Assembly (NCBI GenBank): GCA_018398585.1
Contig: JAGTTD010000016.1
Location: 22,801,212-22,865,211, forward strand
Length of the DNA stretch: 64,000 nt
Direction: 5' to 3'
DNA from: Simmondsia chinensis
Lineage: Eukaryota > Streptophyta > Magnoliopsida > Caryophyllales > Simmondsiaceae
Of the stretch, positions 1-10,611 are shown piece by piece; the first letter of the stretch is position 1; each line of letters begins with the position of its first letter. The position numbers were made by a program, and so were the translations under genes. The notes beneath the pieces were generated by a model. That model worked only from the letters and a program-made list of their open reading frames with translations. It was not told where the DNA came from and ran no database searches.

Positions 1-2200
1 TTATTTTTTAATACATATAATAAGGAGCCATGAAGATTCAAAATTGTATCGCTTAGGTAGCCTATGTAGAAACTTTGTGAACTTTTGTAAAAATTCAATC
101 AGTTTTCCCCATAAAATATCAATGTGATACATGATTAAGACAATATATGTGCTATATCAATATTTTCAGCGAAAATTCAATGGAATAATAAAAAAATCCA
201 ACAAATTGTGACGAAGATATGTACATATTAGCGAAATAATATTACAACGAAAAAACCTTAATGAGAACACATAAATGTTGTCATAATTATGTTGAACATT
301 AGCATTTTTTATTAGAAATCTACTAAATTTTAATAGAGGATACCTGATTAATAAAATTTTAAACTTTAAAACATGTAAACGATAAAATTTTTAAATCATA
401 GATAACTCACATTGTGTATATTAAAATATGAATATACTTATATGTTAGGAAATGCAACAACTAAAACACAACAAAAGATTTAATGAGAAAATAAAATCAA
501 ACGCACAAGATTTACATGGTTCAACCAAAATTGTTTACGTCCACAGAATTGTAGAGATATTTTATTAATTGGAACTTTATAAAGAGTTGTTTTTCTTATG
601 ATTTCTCTATTCTTTCAAACCCCAAAATATGGTTTATACAGACACATGCAAAAAACTCTAATTTGTTTGGTTGAGATCATTAAAGCTGAGACTGGACCTC
701 TTATAAAACTGAGACTTGACTCAGAATAATTTAAAACTAGACTCCACACGAAAAACTAACATCTTATTTCAAAGTAAGTAATGATTGCTAGGCAGTGTCA
801 CGAAAACAACATTATTGCAACAAAGCCCAAAGACAAAAAGAGCGAAAGAGAGGTGTGCGCGTGCGCCAGTGGTAAGCCAGCTGGGAGTCAAAACAAATGA
901 GCATGCAGTGCTACGAACCTCACCCGTGCATCCGCGTGTGGTGACACTAATCGTAGCTCCCATCACATACTTCCAACCTCCTCCCCCATCTGTCAGTCAC
1001 TTTGACTTAGTCATCATCCAAATGCATCTTTTAATGTTTGTCTCATTCTTGATTCTCCTCACCCACCCACCCCCCGGCGCTCCTTAAAAAATGTGCCTTT
1101 CTCCTCACTTCTTGATAAAGATGGTAATTACACCTGAATTTATTGAATATTCATCCAATCCGATCTATTTATAATGAATTCGGATGCAAAAAATAAGTTT
1201 TAAATGGGTTTGAATTTGGACGTTGATAAATAGGTTTTGGATCGGGTCAGATTTGGATGATATCAAACTCAACCCAAACCCGATTCAAATCCAACCCGAA
1301 ATTATGTTTGATGTAGCAAAAACTTTTAAATTACTAAATCTTTAAGTCTCTGACGTGTGAAACCATATTTCAACATCTTTTTTTATTGTACCAATATTTT
1401 AAAGTTTGTTTTAGTACTATAATATTTTCTATAGAATCATGTTTTAACAATTTATGTATAAGGATTACTTCTTAAAAGGTATTTGAATGATTGTCTAATA
1501 TTATATTTATAAATATTAAATGAATTAAGGAAAAATATATAATGATTTGTTCAAATATTAGCTTTTGACGTATTAATATTACATTATCCTTGTTAATATA
1601 TACTATAGTTTATTCTAGAATTTGAATGGCTTAGGGATTTGGGTCCGATATCTATTTTATCCAATAGATTTGGATCTGAATTAATTTTTTATGAAATAAA
1701 TAGGTTTTTTCTAAATTTAGGTTGAGTCAGATTTTTTTTTTTGAATTAAATTTAAATGAAGACAAATTCGATCAAAATCTGACCCATTGCTAACCCTACT
1801 CTTTGGAGTTGCATTGCAGATTTTGTGCTCATGCATTGTATCTTGTAAATGACATTTGCGCGCATCCCCAGTTAAATTATACTTGTGAATCCTGACAAGT
1901 TTAGGGTCTCCGTCCAAAAGTGAATGCAACCAAATGGAATTGTTATTGTTAATCAAGTAGATTCTGTTATTATTAAGAAAATAATATAATGTGTATAAGC
2001 TCATAGTTGCAATATTATTTTGTCAATACATTGTTCTATAATTAGAAAAAACTCACGGTATAAAAGTCGGCATCCCATGAAAACTGGGCCGGAAAAGCAC
2101 TCCCCAATGTCCTACAACAAAAGCATCAATACATTATTTCTCTAACAATAATAGAATTGTTGGGTATGCCTTAACTGACATATTTAAGGATGAAACACAG
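1..2200. other. AT-rich intergenic DNA, no supported gene
   Basis: I see no convincing coding sequence here. The short open frames around 785-1087 have no recognisable domain and no codon structure. Between about 1120 and 1800 there are many copies of GGGT/ACCC-flavoured words (GGGTTTGAATTTGG, AACCCAAACCCG, GATTTGGGTCC, CAGATTTTGATCG) of the kind found in decayed plant hAT-type or other DNA-transposon repeats, but I could not define terminal repeats or a target duplication. Confidence 0.5.
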
Positions 2201-2242
2201 GTTGCAGGCAAGTAAGTGTATTGTTTATCGGGTAATCGTATA

Positions 2243-2400
2243 GTCAAAAGGGATACAAAGTTTACAAGTTGAATAGTCATCAAATGATTATTTCTCCAGA
2301 TGTTGTGTATTATGAGGGTCTTTTCGGTATACTAAAGACTTCAAAACCAATTTCCTTCGTTCTAAAACCATAGTTGTCACCACAGAGGACGAACCACCAC
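2243..2400 (+). pseudogene. Copia integrase C-terminal scrap
   Basis: In the frame starting near 2248 the translation reads KGYKVYKLNSHQMIISPDVV and ends a few codons later at a stop after 2390. This matches the segment after the Copia integrase core, where most families have a KGYK...V.SRDV.F.E motif. Only about 50 codons are recognisable. I see no LTR nearby, so it is an isolated fragment. The following 2400-2700 has no open frame that I recognise. Confidence 0.55.
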
Positions 2401-2877
2401 AACTTCTGCCTGGTGAGGCTAGGCCTTAGCCAAAGCAGGGCTCGACCTCGAATGGCTGAATAGATGGAGCTCAAGCCTCAACTAGGGCAAAAGTCAAATA
2501 GAAAGGACCGAGTTGCCGATCTGATAGAGATACGTGTGCCGTCCATTGTGACCGAAGGTGAGCTTTCTAATGCTCCGACAACGGATGACTAGATTGAGAC
2601 ATTAGATGAGGGAAGGAGTGACAGCTTTCACACCATAGTTTGTCTAGCTGGGGTTAAGTGCCCGCGAAGTCCCACGATTATGTTTTGATTTGCCAAAGTT
2701 TACAGCCTGTGCTAATCTTAACTCTACCTGGATGATTTTAGGTGTATGATACGCTGTTTCACATTTTATGTCTAATGCACCTTTTGTTGTTGCTCACTTT
2801 GCTTTTCTTAGGGCCATCATTTCTAATGATGAGCCAAAGATGTTTTTCACAGGACATGTAGCCGGCTCATTAGCGGG

Positions 2878-3975
2878 TTGCAAAGGAAAAGGAGATTTAG
2901 ATTCTTGAACAAAACCAAACTTCGGTCCTTGAACATTTTCCACCAAGAAAGAAAATCATTAACTCCAAATGAGTCTATGCATCCTAAAGTTAAACATTTC
3001 ATGTGGAGGGCCCTTTCAAAGGCTCTTGCAACGTTCAAAATTCTTTGGAAAAGGACGCTCAAGCCTTTTCCTTTTTGCCCTCGTTGTGATGGTATCCTTG
3101 AAACCACAAAGCACCTCATGTTCTTTCGCCCATGGGCAAGGGCACATTGGTTCACGTCATCCTTAGGCTTTAAGCCTTCCAATGAGGGGTTTCAGAGCTT
3201 CCAACTTTGGTGGGAGTCGATTTGTACTAACCCGAGCATTTCTCATAATGATCTTAGCTGGGCCGCTTTTCTATGTTGGGAAATTTAGAAGGGCAGGTGT
3301 GACTTCATCTTCAAAAATATTTCTCGTCTTCCAGATCAAGTAGCTCATAGGGTTGCTGCCGCTGCTTCTGAATTCCATGTCATCCAACACTGTGCTCCTG
3401 AAGTTGCAACTGACCCTCATGCTACAGTTGCCAAATTTTCTTTTTGTTGGGAGCCTCCTCCACAAGGATGGATCAAGATCAATACTGATGCAGCTTTTTC
3501 CTCTTTTTCTCCATCTGCTCTCACCATCGTGGCGTGTTCGTGCTCGGGTCATATTATGGGAGGTTGATGTGGGTCCATGTCAGTGTCCTAGCCCCTTGTC
3601 GCTAAAGCAATGGCTATTCGTGCTGCTTGCTCCTTGGCCTCTTATTTCGGCTGGAAAAATGTGATTGTTGAGTCCGATTGTAAGCAGGCTGTTGATTTTA
3701 CTTCTCGTTGTGTCACCCTCTCGTGGGATTTTATGGCTGTAATTGAGGATATCGCTATTATGTCCTCAACTAGTTCTTTTGATGCTTTTTTATTTCATTG
3801 GACGCCTAGGTCTTGTAGTAGGGTTGCTCACTTCGTATCTTCTAATCACTTAGCTGGTCGTTGTTCGCATGGCTAGGGAGATGTGTGCCCCCCTTGCTTG
3901 TTTTTCTTGTAAACAATGATCGTTTAGCAATGTAATTTTTGTCTGCCTGCTTCTTTGTGTTAAAAAAAAAAAATA
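2878..3975 (+). pseudogene. L1-type LINE 3' end: zinc-binding RT tail plus RNase H
   Basis: One reading frame carries the zf-RVT domain found after plant LINE reverse transcriptases (VKHFMWRALSKALATF, then paired cysteines in FCPRCDGILETTKHL). After an in-frame TAG at 3286 it continues into an RNase H (RVT_3) domain with INTDAAFS, a decayed segment with stops near 3565 and 3590, then VAKAMAIRAACSLA, VIVESDCKQAV and a terminal WTPRSCSRVAHFVSSNH. A stop near 3873, about 85 bases of 3' UTR and an A tract at 3961-3973 follow. The frame is maintained throughout but has at least three stops. The 5' part (endonuclease, RT palm) is missing and I could not find a target duplication, so the element is 5'-truncated. 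Such elements supply the machinery that mobilises plant SINEs. Confidence 0.85.
3961..3973 (+). other. Poly(A) tail of the LINE fragment
   Basis: A 13-base A run directly follows the 3' UTR of the RNase H remnant, marking the 3' terminus of the LINE insertion on the plus strand. Confidence 0.7.
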
Positions 3976-4265
3976 ATACAAGGAATTGATTATATAATTT
4001 ATATTTCGTTTAGTTTAGAGTTAATTAGGTTATTCAGTAGAGTGCATTAATTTGGTGCAATAGTAGTGCTTTAGCTAGTATCCTAGGTGACCTTTCGATT
4101 TTCTTCTTTCATATATAAATTTTTATCTTTCTCATGAGAATCAGATCTCGGTTTCTGAATTTTAAAAAATCAGCTAATTTATTATTTTAAAACCACTTTC
4201 TTGTTTTTATTTTCCGTATGTTTCTATTTTGGAACGCAAAACTTACTAATTTTGAGGATCCTATT

Positions 4266-5356
4266 TGTTGGGAAAAAAGTGAACCAGGTCAATAAGTCAA
4301 CCATGGTACCAAACCTGGCGGCACCTACACACCTCACGACAAGTAATTACCGTAAGGCCATGACGGTAGTAGCCCGGCGGCACTAAATATACCGCCACCA
4401 GCCCTAGTTACTATAAACCCCGGTACCTCCAACCTATGGCTTACACAGTGTCCAGCACCACTCACCTCTATCGCACACATAGGCGCCCGGTACCTCTTGC
4501 TTCCTCCACCATAAGGTACCGCCCTACCACAAGCCTCGGTACCGCCAACCCTATCAACCATCTGCATACTAACGGGACATGCTCATCTCCCATTACCGTC
4601 AGGCTCCGCCTACCGTAGAGGACCACCGCATCATCTTCCCCTACTACCGCCTACTTTCACCACCACGGTACCACCAACCCCAACTACCGCCTACCTACCT
4701 TCAGTGTACAATCATCTTCCCCTACTACCACCTGCCTTCACCACCACTCACGGTGTGCACTCACCGTCCTTCTAATATCATGCACAAACTCAGGCGGTAC
4801 CACCACCCCTCTCAACCAATCATAACCAGGCCGTACTTCCCCAACCTGGCGTTACCGCCCAGCAGCAACTGACTCCCCCTCTCCTATAAATACCAGCCTC
4901 ACCTCCCTCATTCAATCCAAGCTCCTTTGGATACCTTCACCCGATACTCAACCCCAGCCCCATGGAGCCTTCTCCCTCATCCAGCCTGAGGCCTTACGCC
5001 CCACACATGCAACCCGCTCCAAGGCCTCACGCCTCACCCTCTGCCCAAGAGACCTCACGTCTCTCCCTTTACTAGGACCCGGGTTTGCTCCCTTCCCTCC
5101 GCGGTTATCATCCAACGTGCCTCCTCCTCTCCACGAGCCGGCTTATGCTTACCAGTTATCATTTACCTTACGCATATTTACTTATTGCTGCTATCACTTC
5201 TCCTACTGACTTAGGCATAGGAGGGGTCTCCCGCGGTCCAAACCACCGCTAGTCCCTCTGACGGCCTTGCTCGTTTTGCCGGAGAGACTGGGTTAAGCGT
5301 GCCAGCGGCTGCTTTCTCAAATGAGGGTTGAATCCCGCTCTTATCTAGAACGTACA
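4266..5356 (+). repeat. Solo LTR-like sequence, C-rich Gypsy-type
   Basis: It starts TGTTGGGAAAAAAG, contains a TATA-like CTATAAATACC at about 4884-4894 followed by a C-rich transcribed-looking stretch, and ends near ACGTACA. Its 3' part has the pattern CTGACTTAGGCATAGGAGG ... GGCCTTGCTCGTTTTGC, typical of the R-U5 part of some plant Gypsy LTRs. A diverged relative lies inverted at 22721-23680, with the same start (TGTTAG.AAAA.AAG) and the same CTGAC...GGCCTTGCTC.TTTTGC block. I see no convincing TSD (flanks CTATT and AATAT), so the right edge is approximate. The open frames inside (4334-4872) are compositional. Confidence 0.6.
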
Positions 5357-5451
5357 AATATTTGTTACTCGGGGCATTTGGGTGTGGCTCACTAACTGAA
5401 CCAAATTTAACGAAACGCTATCAATATAAGGAATATTCTTTTTTGACGGCA

Positions 5452-5484
<33 letters not shown>

Positions 5485-5625
5485 CACACACATACACATA
5501 TACATATACACCTACACATATACACACATATACACATATACACATACACATACACACATACACACATATACACATATACATAGACACATATATACATATA
5601 CATATACACATGTGTATATACACAC

Positions 5626-5672
<47 letters not shown>
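5452..5672. repeat. Compound (TA)n/(CA)n microsatellite
   Basis: About 220 bases made almost only of TA and CA dinucleotides: (TA) runs at both ends, CA-rich blocks next to them, and CACATATACA-type mixtures in the middle. The long open frames read here (runs of V, C, Y and I) are artefacts of the repeat. Confidence 0.95.
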
Positions 5673-5677
<5 letters not shown>

Positions 5678-5733
5678 ATTTAAGATATGGTTATTTAAAC
5701 CAAAAGTCCTTATATTTTGCATATTATGTCAAT

Positions 5734-6385
5734 GAACAATTAATCTAAAAATAACCCAACTATATGTCAATATACCAAAAAAATAACCCAACTCTAAAAT
5801 TAATTTAAAAAATACTAAAAGCATGGCATGTGATATGACGTTCCGGCAATATATTTTTCTTTTATGTATTTTTGGTTTGACTTGATTTCTTTTCTCACCT
5901 AACCAAACTAAAAATACGTTTTTTTGATAATTGAGTACAACCCTAAAAAAAGGCAACATCCTGGGGCAAAGAACATGCAAAACAACCGAGGAATACAACC
6001 AGAGAACTAGGTCTGCAAATGAGCCTAGCCGATCTAAATGAGACCAGCTCAATATTGGTAACATTTATCTAAACAAGCCATATATCTCAACTTGCTCTGC
6101 TCGTTTACTAAATGAGACCGTCTATAGAGAATAAGCCAAACCAAAAATACATAGAAGAAAAATATACTATCAGAGCATACAATTCAGTATTTTTTAAATC
6201 AAATTTTTAGAGTTGGTTATTTTTAGATTAATTTTAGAGTTTGATTTTTTTTGGTAGAAAAGTTAGAGTTGAGTTATTTTTTGGTAAAAAAAGTTAAAGT
6301 TGGGTTATTTTTTAGTTAGAAAATAGAATTGGGTTATTTTTTGGTACGTTGACATATAATTGGGTTATTTTTAGATTAATTGTTG
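5734..6385. mobile_element. Long-TIR non-autonomous DNA transposon 1 (MULE-like)
   Basis: The left end (GAACAATTAATCTAAAAATA) and the reverse complement of the right end (CAACAATTAATCTAAAAATA) match. Matching continues through blocks such as ATAACCCAACT..ATGTCAA and, deeper inside, TTTTTCTTTTATGTATTTTT against TTTTTCTTCTATGTATTTTT. The right arm is expanded by tandem copies of a roughly 30-bp unit (AAATAACCCAACTCTAAC-like). Flanks TATGTCAAT (5725-5733) and TATGTGAAT (6386-6394) form an 8/9 nine-base duplication, which suggests Mutator. No transposase is encoded. The core includes CTCGTTTACTAAATGAG-type text seen elsewhere in the window. Confidence 0.75.
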
Positions 6386-6504
6386 TATGTGAATTGAGTA
6401 TTCATAATTTTAATTATGTGAGTTCACCCTATGTACCTCTTTTATTATCTCAATTTAGTCCTATGGTCATACTAAAGTTAAATTAATAATATAATTTTTT
6501 TAAA

Positions 6505-7179
6505 GGTAAATTACACAAAACCCCATATCTTTTGCTTCAATAATATAAAACTTCCCTCACAAATAAAATCACTCACTAAACCTCCTCGCTTTTAAAAATT
6601 TATCACTTAACCTCCATACAACTTATTTTTGACCATTTTTCTCCTCATAAATGAGGGGGTTAAATGTTTAATTTTATTTTTAGAATGGAGTTTTCTATTA
6701 TTAGTCAAAAATTAGAAATTTTATGTTTTTAGCTAAGGAATTAAGGAGATTTTCTATAGATATAAAAATATAATTATTTTAATTAATTATAGTAATGATA
6801 TTATAAGTTCAGAAGATAAAAAGTATTTATAAAATTTTTCATAAAAATATTATGAGATAAAATATAATATTTTTTTGTTGATGTCACAATGTCACTACTA
6901 TAATTAATTAAAATAATAATTTTTATGAATACAAAAAATTTCCTTCTTAAAAATATAAAAAAAAATCCTTATTTTTCTTTGAAATAGAAAAGCCCTTCCT
7001 AAAAATAAAATCAAAAACTTAACAATTTTATTTTGAGGGAAAAAATTGTCAAAAAAAAGTTGTTTGGGGGCAAAGTGATAAATTTTCAAAAGTGAGGGGG
7101 TTTAGTAAGTGGTTTTATTTGTGAAGTGAGATTTTCTATTATTGAACCAGAAGTCAGGAGGATTTTCTGTAGTTTACCC
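6505..7179. mobile_element. Long-TIR non-autonomous DNA transposon 2
   Basis: The left arm starts GGTAAATTACACAAAACCCC and the right arm, reverse complemented, starts GGGTAAACTACAGAAAATCC. The arms stay alignable for roughly 150 bases (CACAAATAAAATCACTCACT against CACAAATAAAACCACTTACT, then AAATTTATCACTT and ACAACTT.TTTTTGAC). The flanks TTTTTTAAA and TTTTTAGAA match 8/9, but both are low complexity, so the duplication is weak evidence. There is no transposase; the interior is AT-rich. Confidence 0.75.
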
Positions 7180-7659
7180 TTTTTAGAAGGACAAAGATGC
7201 AATTACTCAATATAAACCCCATCCATTGACCCAATTTGAATCAACCGGTGACCGAATAATAAAAAATTATTCAAACTAAAACGGTGTAAATTGACATAGT
7301 GTAAATTATATAGGAACTAAATAGACACAATAAAATGTGCAAAAATTAAATTAACACAGAGCACAATGTGTAGAGATTTTTTATACAAATAACTCTTTAA
7401 AATAATAATAATAATAGTTGAGTTTTACGTATGGGAGATGAAGTATTAGCAAAGATTAACTATATTAGTAACACAATAGGTCAATCCAAAATCCATTGTA
7501 CTAATTTGAACTTGGAATTGCTCCAATCCAGGGCCTCGTTTGTTTGCCACATCAATTGAATTTATATTAGAAAGTTGTATTTTTTAATAATTTAATCTAT
7601 ATGTCAATTCTCAAGATGGGAAATATATAGAACTTACTTGGTGATGCTAGTTAAAAACA

Positions 7660-8200
7660 AGGATTGTTTACAGTTTAGTACACTGACATTTTCAGAAATA
7701 ATAAAAAGATTCCTAACCTTTTTGAATTATTAAAAAAGTCCTTAAGTTTTTGTCGTAATAATAAAACGGTCCTTAAGTTTTTGTCATATTAATGAAAAGG
7801 CCCCTCTTTGGTGTGATGATGTTATTTTCCGTTGACCGAGTTGATGTGGCAACTGCTGTTTTATTAATACTACAATAAAATGGCAAAAATATCCTTCAAT
7901 AACCATAGTTTAAACAAACTAAGTGAAAATAGATAATTTCTACCCATTGTAATATCTCAAATTTCGTGCCTATAAAGTAATAATAAGAGCAATGAAGGGT
8001 ACTTATGTCATTTTGTTGTACCATTACTAGAAAAACAGTTGTCACATCAGCTCTGTCAGCGAAAATTGATGCCATTATACTGGAGAAGGGCTATGTTATT
8101 AATACGACAAAAGCATAGGGGATTTTTTAGTAGTTCAAAAAGGTTAGGGTCCTTTTTATTATTTTTAAAAATTTCAAACTGCCAAAATTTAAATAAACCT
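7660..8200. mobile_element. Long-TIR fold-back transposon 3
   Basis: The two halves are inverted copies of each other over almost the whole length: AATAATAAAAAGATTCCTAACC on the left pairs with AATAATAAAAAGGACCCTAACC on the right strand, then CTTAAGTTTTTGTCGTAATA with CCTATGCTTTTGTCGTATTA, then GTTGATGTGGCAACTG with GCTGATGTGACAACTG. Only a short centre near 7900-8000 is unpaired. It ends exactly where Copia element A begins. The nine-base duplication is ambiguous (AAAAACAAG against AAAAACAAA once A is removed). Confidence 0.75.
8196..8200. repeat. Target-site duplication of element A, left copy
   Basis: AACCT here is repeated at 11210-11214, immediately outside the two LTR ends of element A. 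Confidence 0.85.
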
Positions 8201-8815
8201 TGTTAGGTTATGTCTCAAATTACTTGTTTTAGTTTTATGGGGTTGCCGTATGGTCACCGATCGATCGGGAGGGAAGTTCGATCGATCGGGTGATTTAAGT
8301 GAATTTTCTGGAGTTTTGGCCGAGAGAGGGCCGACCGATCGAGAGTCATTTTCCGTAAACCCTAGCCGTCTTCTATAAATAACGGCTTAGGTTTCGGCTT
8401 AGGTGAGTTTAACTCCAATTATGAATCCAATTAAAAGGTTGTGAGGTGCCGCTATTAAGAGAGAGGTGATTTCCTAATTCCTCCAAGATATTCGAGTGCT
8501 ACGAGAGTTCAGAGGGAGTGATTGTAATTCTTCCATATATCTCGTTCTAGGAAGTGTCGTTGTAATTCTTCCGTTCAGTATCAATGAAAAATCTCCATCT
8601 CCGCCCATTTTCTCCCCTCTCGATTGTAGAGGGGTTTCCACTTAAATATTGTGTGTTCGTTTTGTTCTTTCTTTCTTCATATTTGTTTACTTCTCGTTTT
8701 GTGTGAGTCATATTATTTGAATCGAATCAAGTTATCAGGGTCCACGCTTCCGAGTTAAGTTTTTCCTAACAAATTGGTATCATAGTATATCATATTTGTT
8801 TAAATTTTTCACTCA
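8201..8815 (+). repeat. 5' LTR of Copia element A
   Basis: It begins TGTTAGGTTATG and ends TTTCACTCA, directly followed by a PBS. The U3 part carries palindromic CGATCGATCGG motifs (about 8256-8300), and a TATA box (TCTATAAATA) sits near 8371-8380. An internal AATTGGTATCATAG at 8772-8785 resembles a second, older PBS. The 3' LTR also contains that segment and the TSD lies beyond it, so the true LTR includes it. Compared with the 3' LTR it has about 20 extra bases between two GATCGATCGGG repeats. Confidence 0.9.
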
Positions 8816-8818
8816 AAT

Positions 8819-8830
8819 TGGTATCAAAGC
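8819..8830 (+). promoter_or_regulatory. Primer-binding site of element A
   Basis: TGGTATCAAAGC lies three bases after the LTR end. It differs by one base from the initiator-methionine tRNA complement (TGGTATCAGAGC) normally used by plant Copia elements. Confidence 0.8.
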
Positions 8831-8853
8831 CCTGTTTATTTTGATTTGATAAT

Positions 8854-10365
8854 ATAACGTCCGCAATTAGATCCGAAGTTGAGAAGTTTGGTGGTCAAGG
8901 GCGCTTCAGTTTATGGCAGGTTCGCGTTAAGGGCCTCTTGACTCAGAATGGCTTGAAAAAAGCTTTAGATGGGAAAGAAAAGAAATTAGAGAATCTTACA
9001 GAAGCACAATGGGAGGAGTTAGATGAGAAGGCGCTCACAGCAATTCAGATGTGTCTTACCGATGACGTTTTGACAGAAGTTCTGGAAGTGAAGACTGCTA
9101 AGGAGTTGTGGGAGAAATTGCAGGATATGTTCTGTTTGAAGTCTGTTTCCAACAAACTCGCAGTTAAGCGCCGGTTATTCACATTTCGTATATCAGAAGG
9201 TACGTCACTTAAGAATCACGTCAGTGAATTTAATTCAATTATTCAAGATTTGAAAGAATTGGATGATGTTCCTAAGGATGAAGATCAGGCAATGTTATTG
9301 TTATGTTCTCTCTCTACTTCATATAGGGGTTTTGTCGAAAGCATGATTTATGGGGGTAGACAAACCATATCTGTTGATGAAGTTAAGAGAAACCTACTGA
9401 GTAAAGAACGAATAGATAGGGAATTATCTAATTCTGTTTATAACTCAGGTAGTGATTTATTTGTGAGGGGGAGAACTGAGTATGATCATAGTGGAAACAA
9501 GTCTAAGTCTAGGTATCAAGACCTAACATGTAATTACTGTCATAAGAAAGGGCACATTACGAAAGATTGTTACAAGCTTAAGAGAAAATTAGAAGCAGAT
9601 AACAGGTCTGACCAGAGATCCATAGCAGCTAGTGTTGTGAATGGTGAGAATGAAGATCTTCTATTGTCTGTTTCTGAACCTCAGTCCAATTTGAGAGATA
9701 GTAGGATTTTGGATTCGGGTTGCTCCTATCATGTATGTCCCAACTGGGATTGGTTTTCCACGTACGAGTCTGTTCGAGGTGGAGTTGCTTTGATGGGTAA
9801 TGATAATCCATGCAAAGTTCTGGGTATAGGAACAATTCATTTTAGGATGTTCGATGGCACTATCAGGGTTTTGGGCGATGTTCGTCATGTTCCTAATTTG
9901 AAGAAGAATCTCATCTCTTTAGGTACTCTTGAGTCTAAAGGGTACAGGTACACAGCTGAAGGTGGAGTTTTGAGGGTCGTTAAGGGTGCATTGACAGTTA
10001 TGAAGGGCAGAAGGTTAGGTACTTTGTATGAGCTTGTCGGTTCCACAGTTGTTAGATCTGTTGCAGTATCTTCATCATCTTTGTTGTTGACAGAACCAAA
10101 AATCACAAATTTAGGACATTTGAGATTGGATCATTCAGGTGATAGGGGTCTTTCTGAGCACAGTGTAAGGGGCTCTTTGTGTGGTCAATCTACAGGACTG
10201 GTGGTATGTGAACAAGGGCTTTATGGGAAGCAGAAAGGTTTTCGCTTCAAGCAATTCCTGACAAGTAGACATGTCGCGTTTGGTGAGTCTTCATTGCTAT
10301 CTTCACAAAAGATGTCATCAGTTGTTTGTGATTCAGGTCAGGTGAGTAAGCCAGAGGGAGTTTAG
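8854..10365 (+). pseudogene. Copia gag-protease polyprotein of element A (lost ATG)
   Basis: This is an open frame of about 500 codons. The expected initiator is ATA at 8854; the same position is ATG in elements B and C. In order: the N-terminal FGGQGRFSLWQV region; a UBN2-type capsid domain (ELWEKLQDMFCLKSVSNKLA, RRLFTF, LKELDDVPKDEDQAMLLLCSL); a CCHC zinc knuckle (CNYCHKKGHITKDC, near 9529-9570); an aspartic protease with catalytic DSG (ILDSGCSYHVCPNWDWF, near 9705) and HVPNLKKNLISLG; and a GAG_pre-integrase remnant (RLDHSGDRGL, CEQGLYGKQKGF). After FKQ it jumps to FLTSRHVAFGES, which in element C lies downstream of integrase. Length and openness suggest a fairly young copy. Gag-like particles could be made only from another start codon, such as the downstream ATGs. 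Confidence 0.85.
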
Positions 10366-10611
10366 TTGAGTAACACAGTTTAGCAACAGGTGGCTGTTTC
10401 AAATAGTATGTCAAGAGCCAATTCAGAGAAGAAGAAGATTGGCATTGCTGATAACCTCTCAGATATGTTCACTCAGTTTCTACCTAACAGGAAGGTCAAG
10501 CTTCGCTCAGTTAGGTTTCATACTTCGTTGAGATAACCCCGTGTGTGGGGATTTAATGGAGAAGGTGGAGGAAATTTTTTTATGTATGTAATTTGAGCCA
10601 AGGTAGAGATT
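10366..10611 (+). pseudogene. RNase H C-terminal remnant and PPT of element A
   Basis: After the stop at 10363-10365 the translation continues as SRANSEKKK and KIGIADNLSDMFTQFLPNRK. This corresponds to the extreme C-terminus of Copia RNase H; element C reads IGTEDNPADMLTKVLPGSKF at that point. A polypurine-like GCCAAGGTAGAGAT precedes the 3' LTR. No RT sequence lies between this and the protease part, which confirms the internal deletion. Confidence 0.75.

Noticed and set aside
785..1087. 100-codon open frame on the plus strand
   Set aside because: No domain, overlaps an equally long antisense frame, and no promoter or splice context seen.
4334..4872. Several proline- and threonine-rich open frames
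   Set aside because: They lie in the C-rich solo LTR, occur on both strands and reflect composition.
5405..5722. Long open frames rich in V, C, Y and I
   Set aside because: They are translations of the (TA)n/(CA)n microsatellite and have no coding support.
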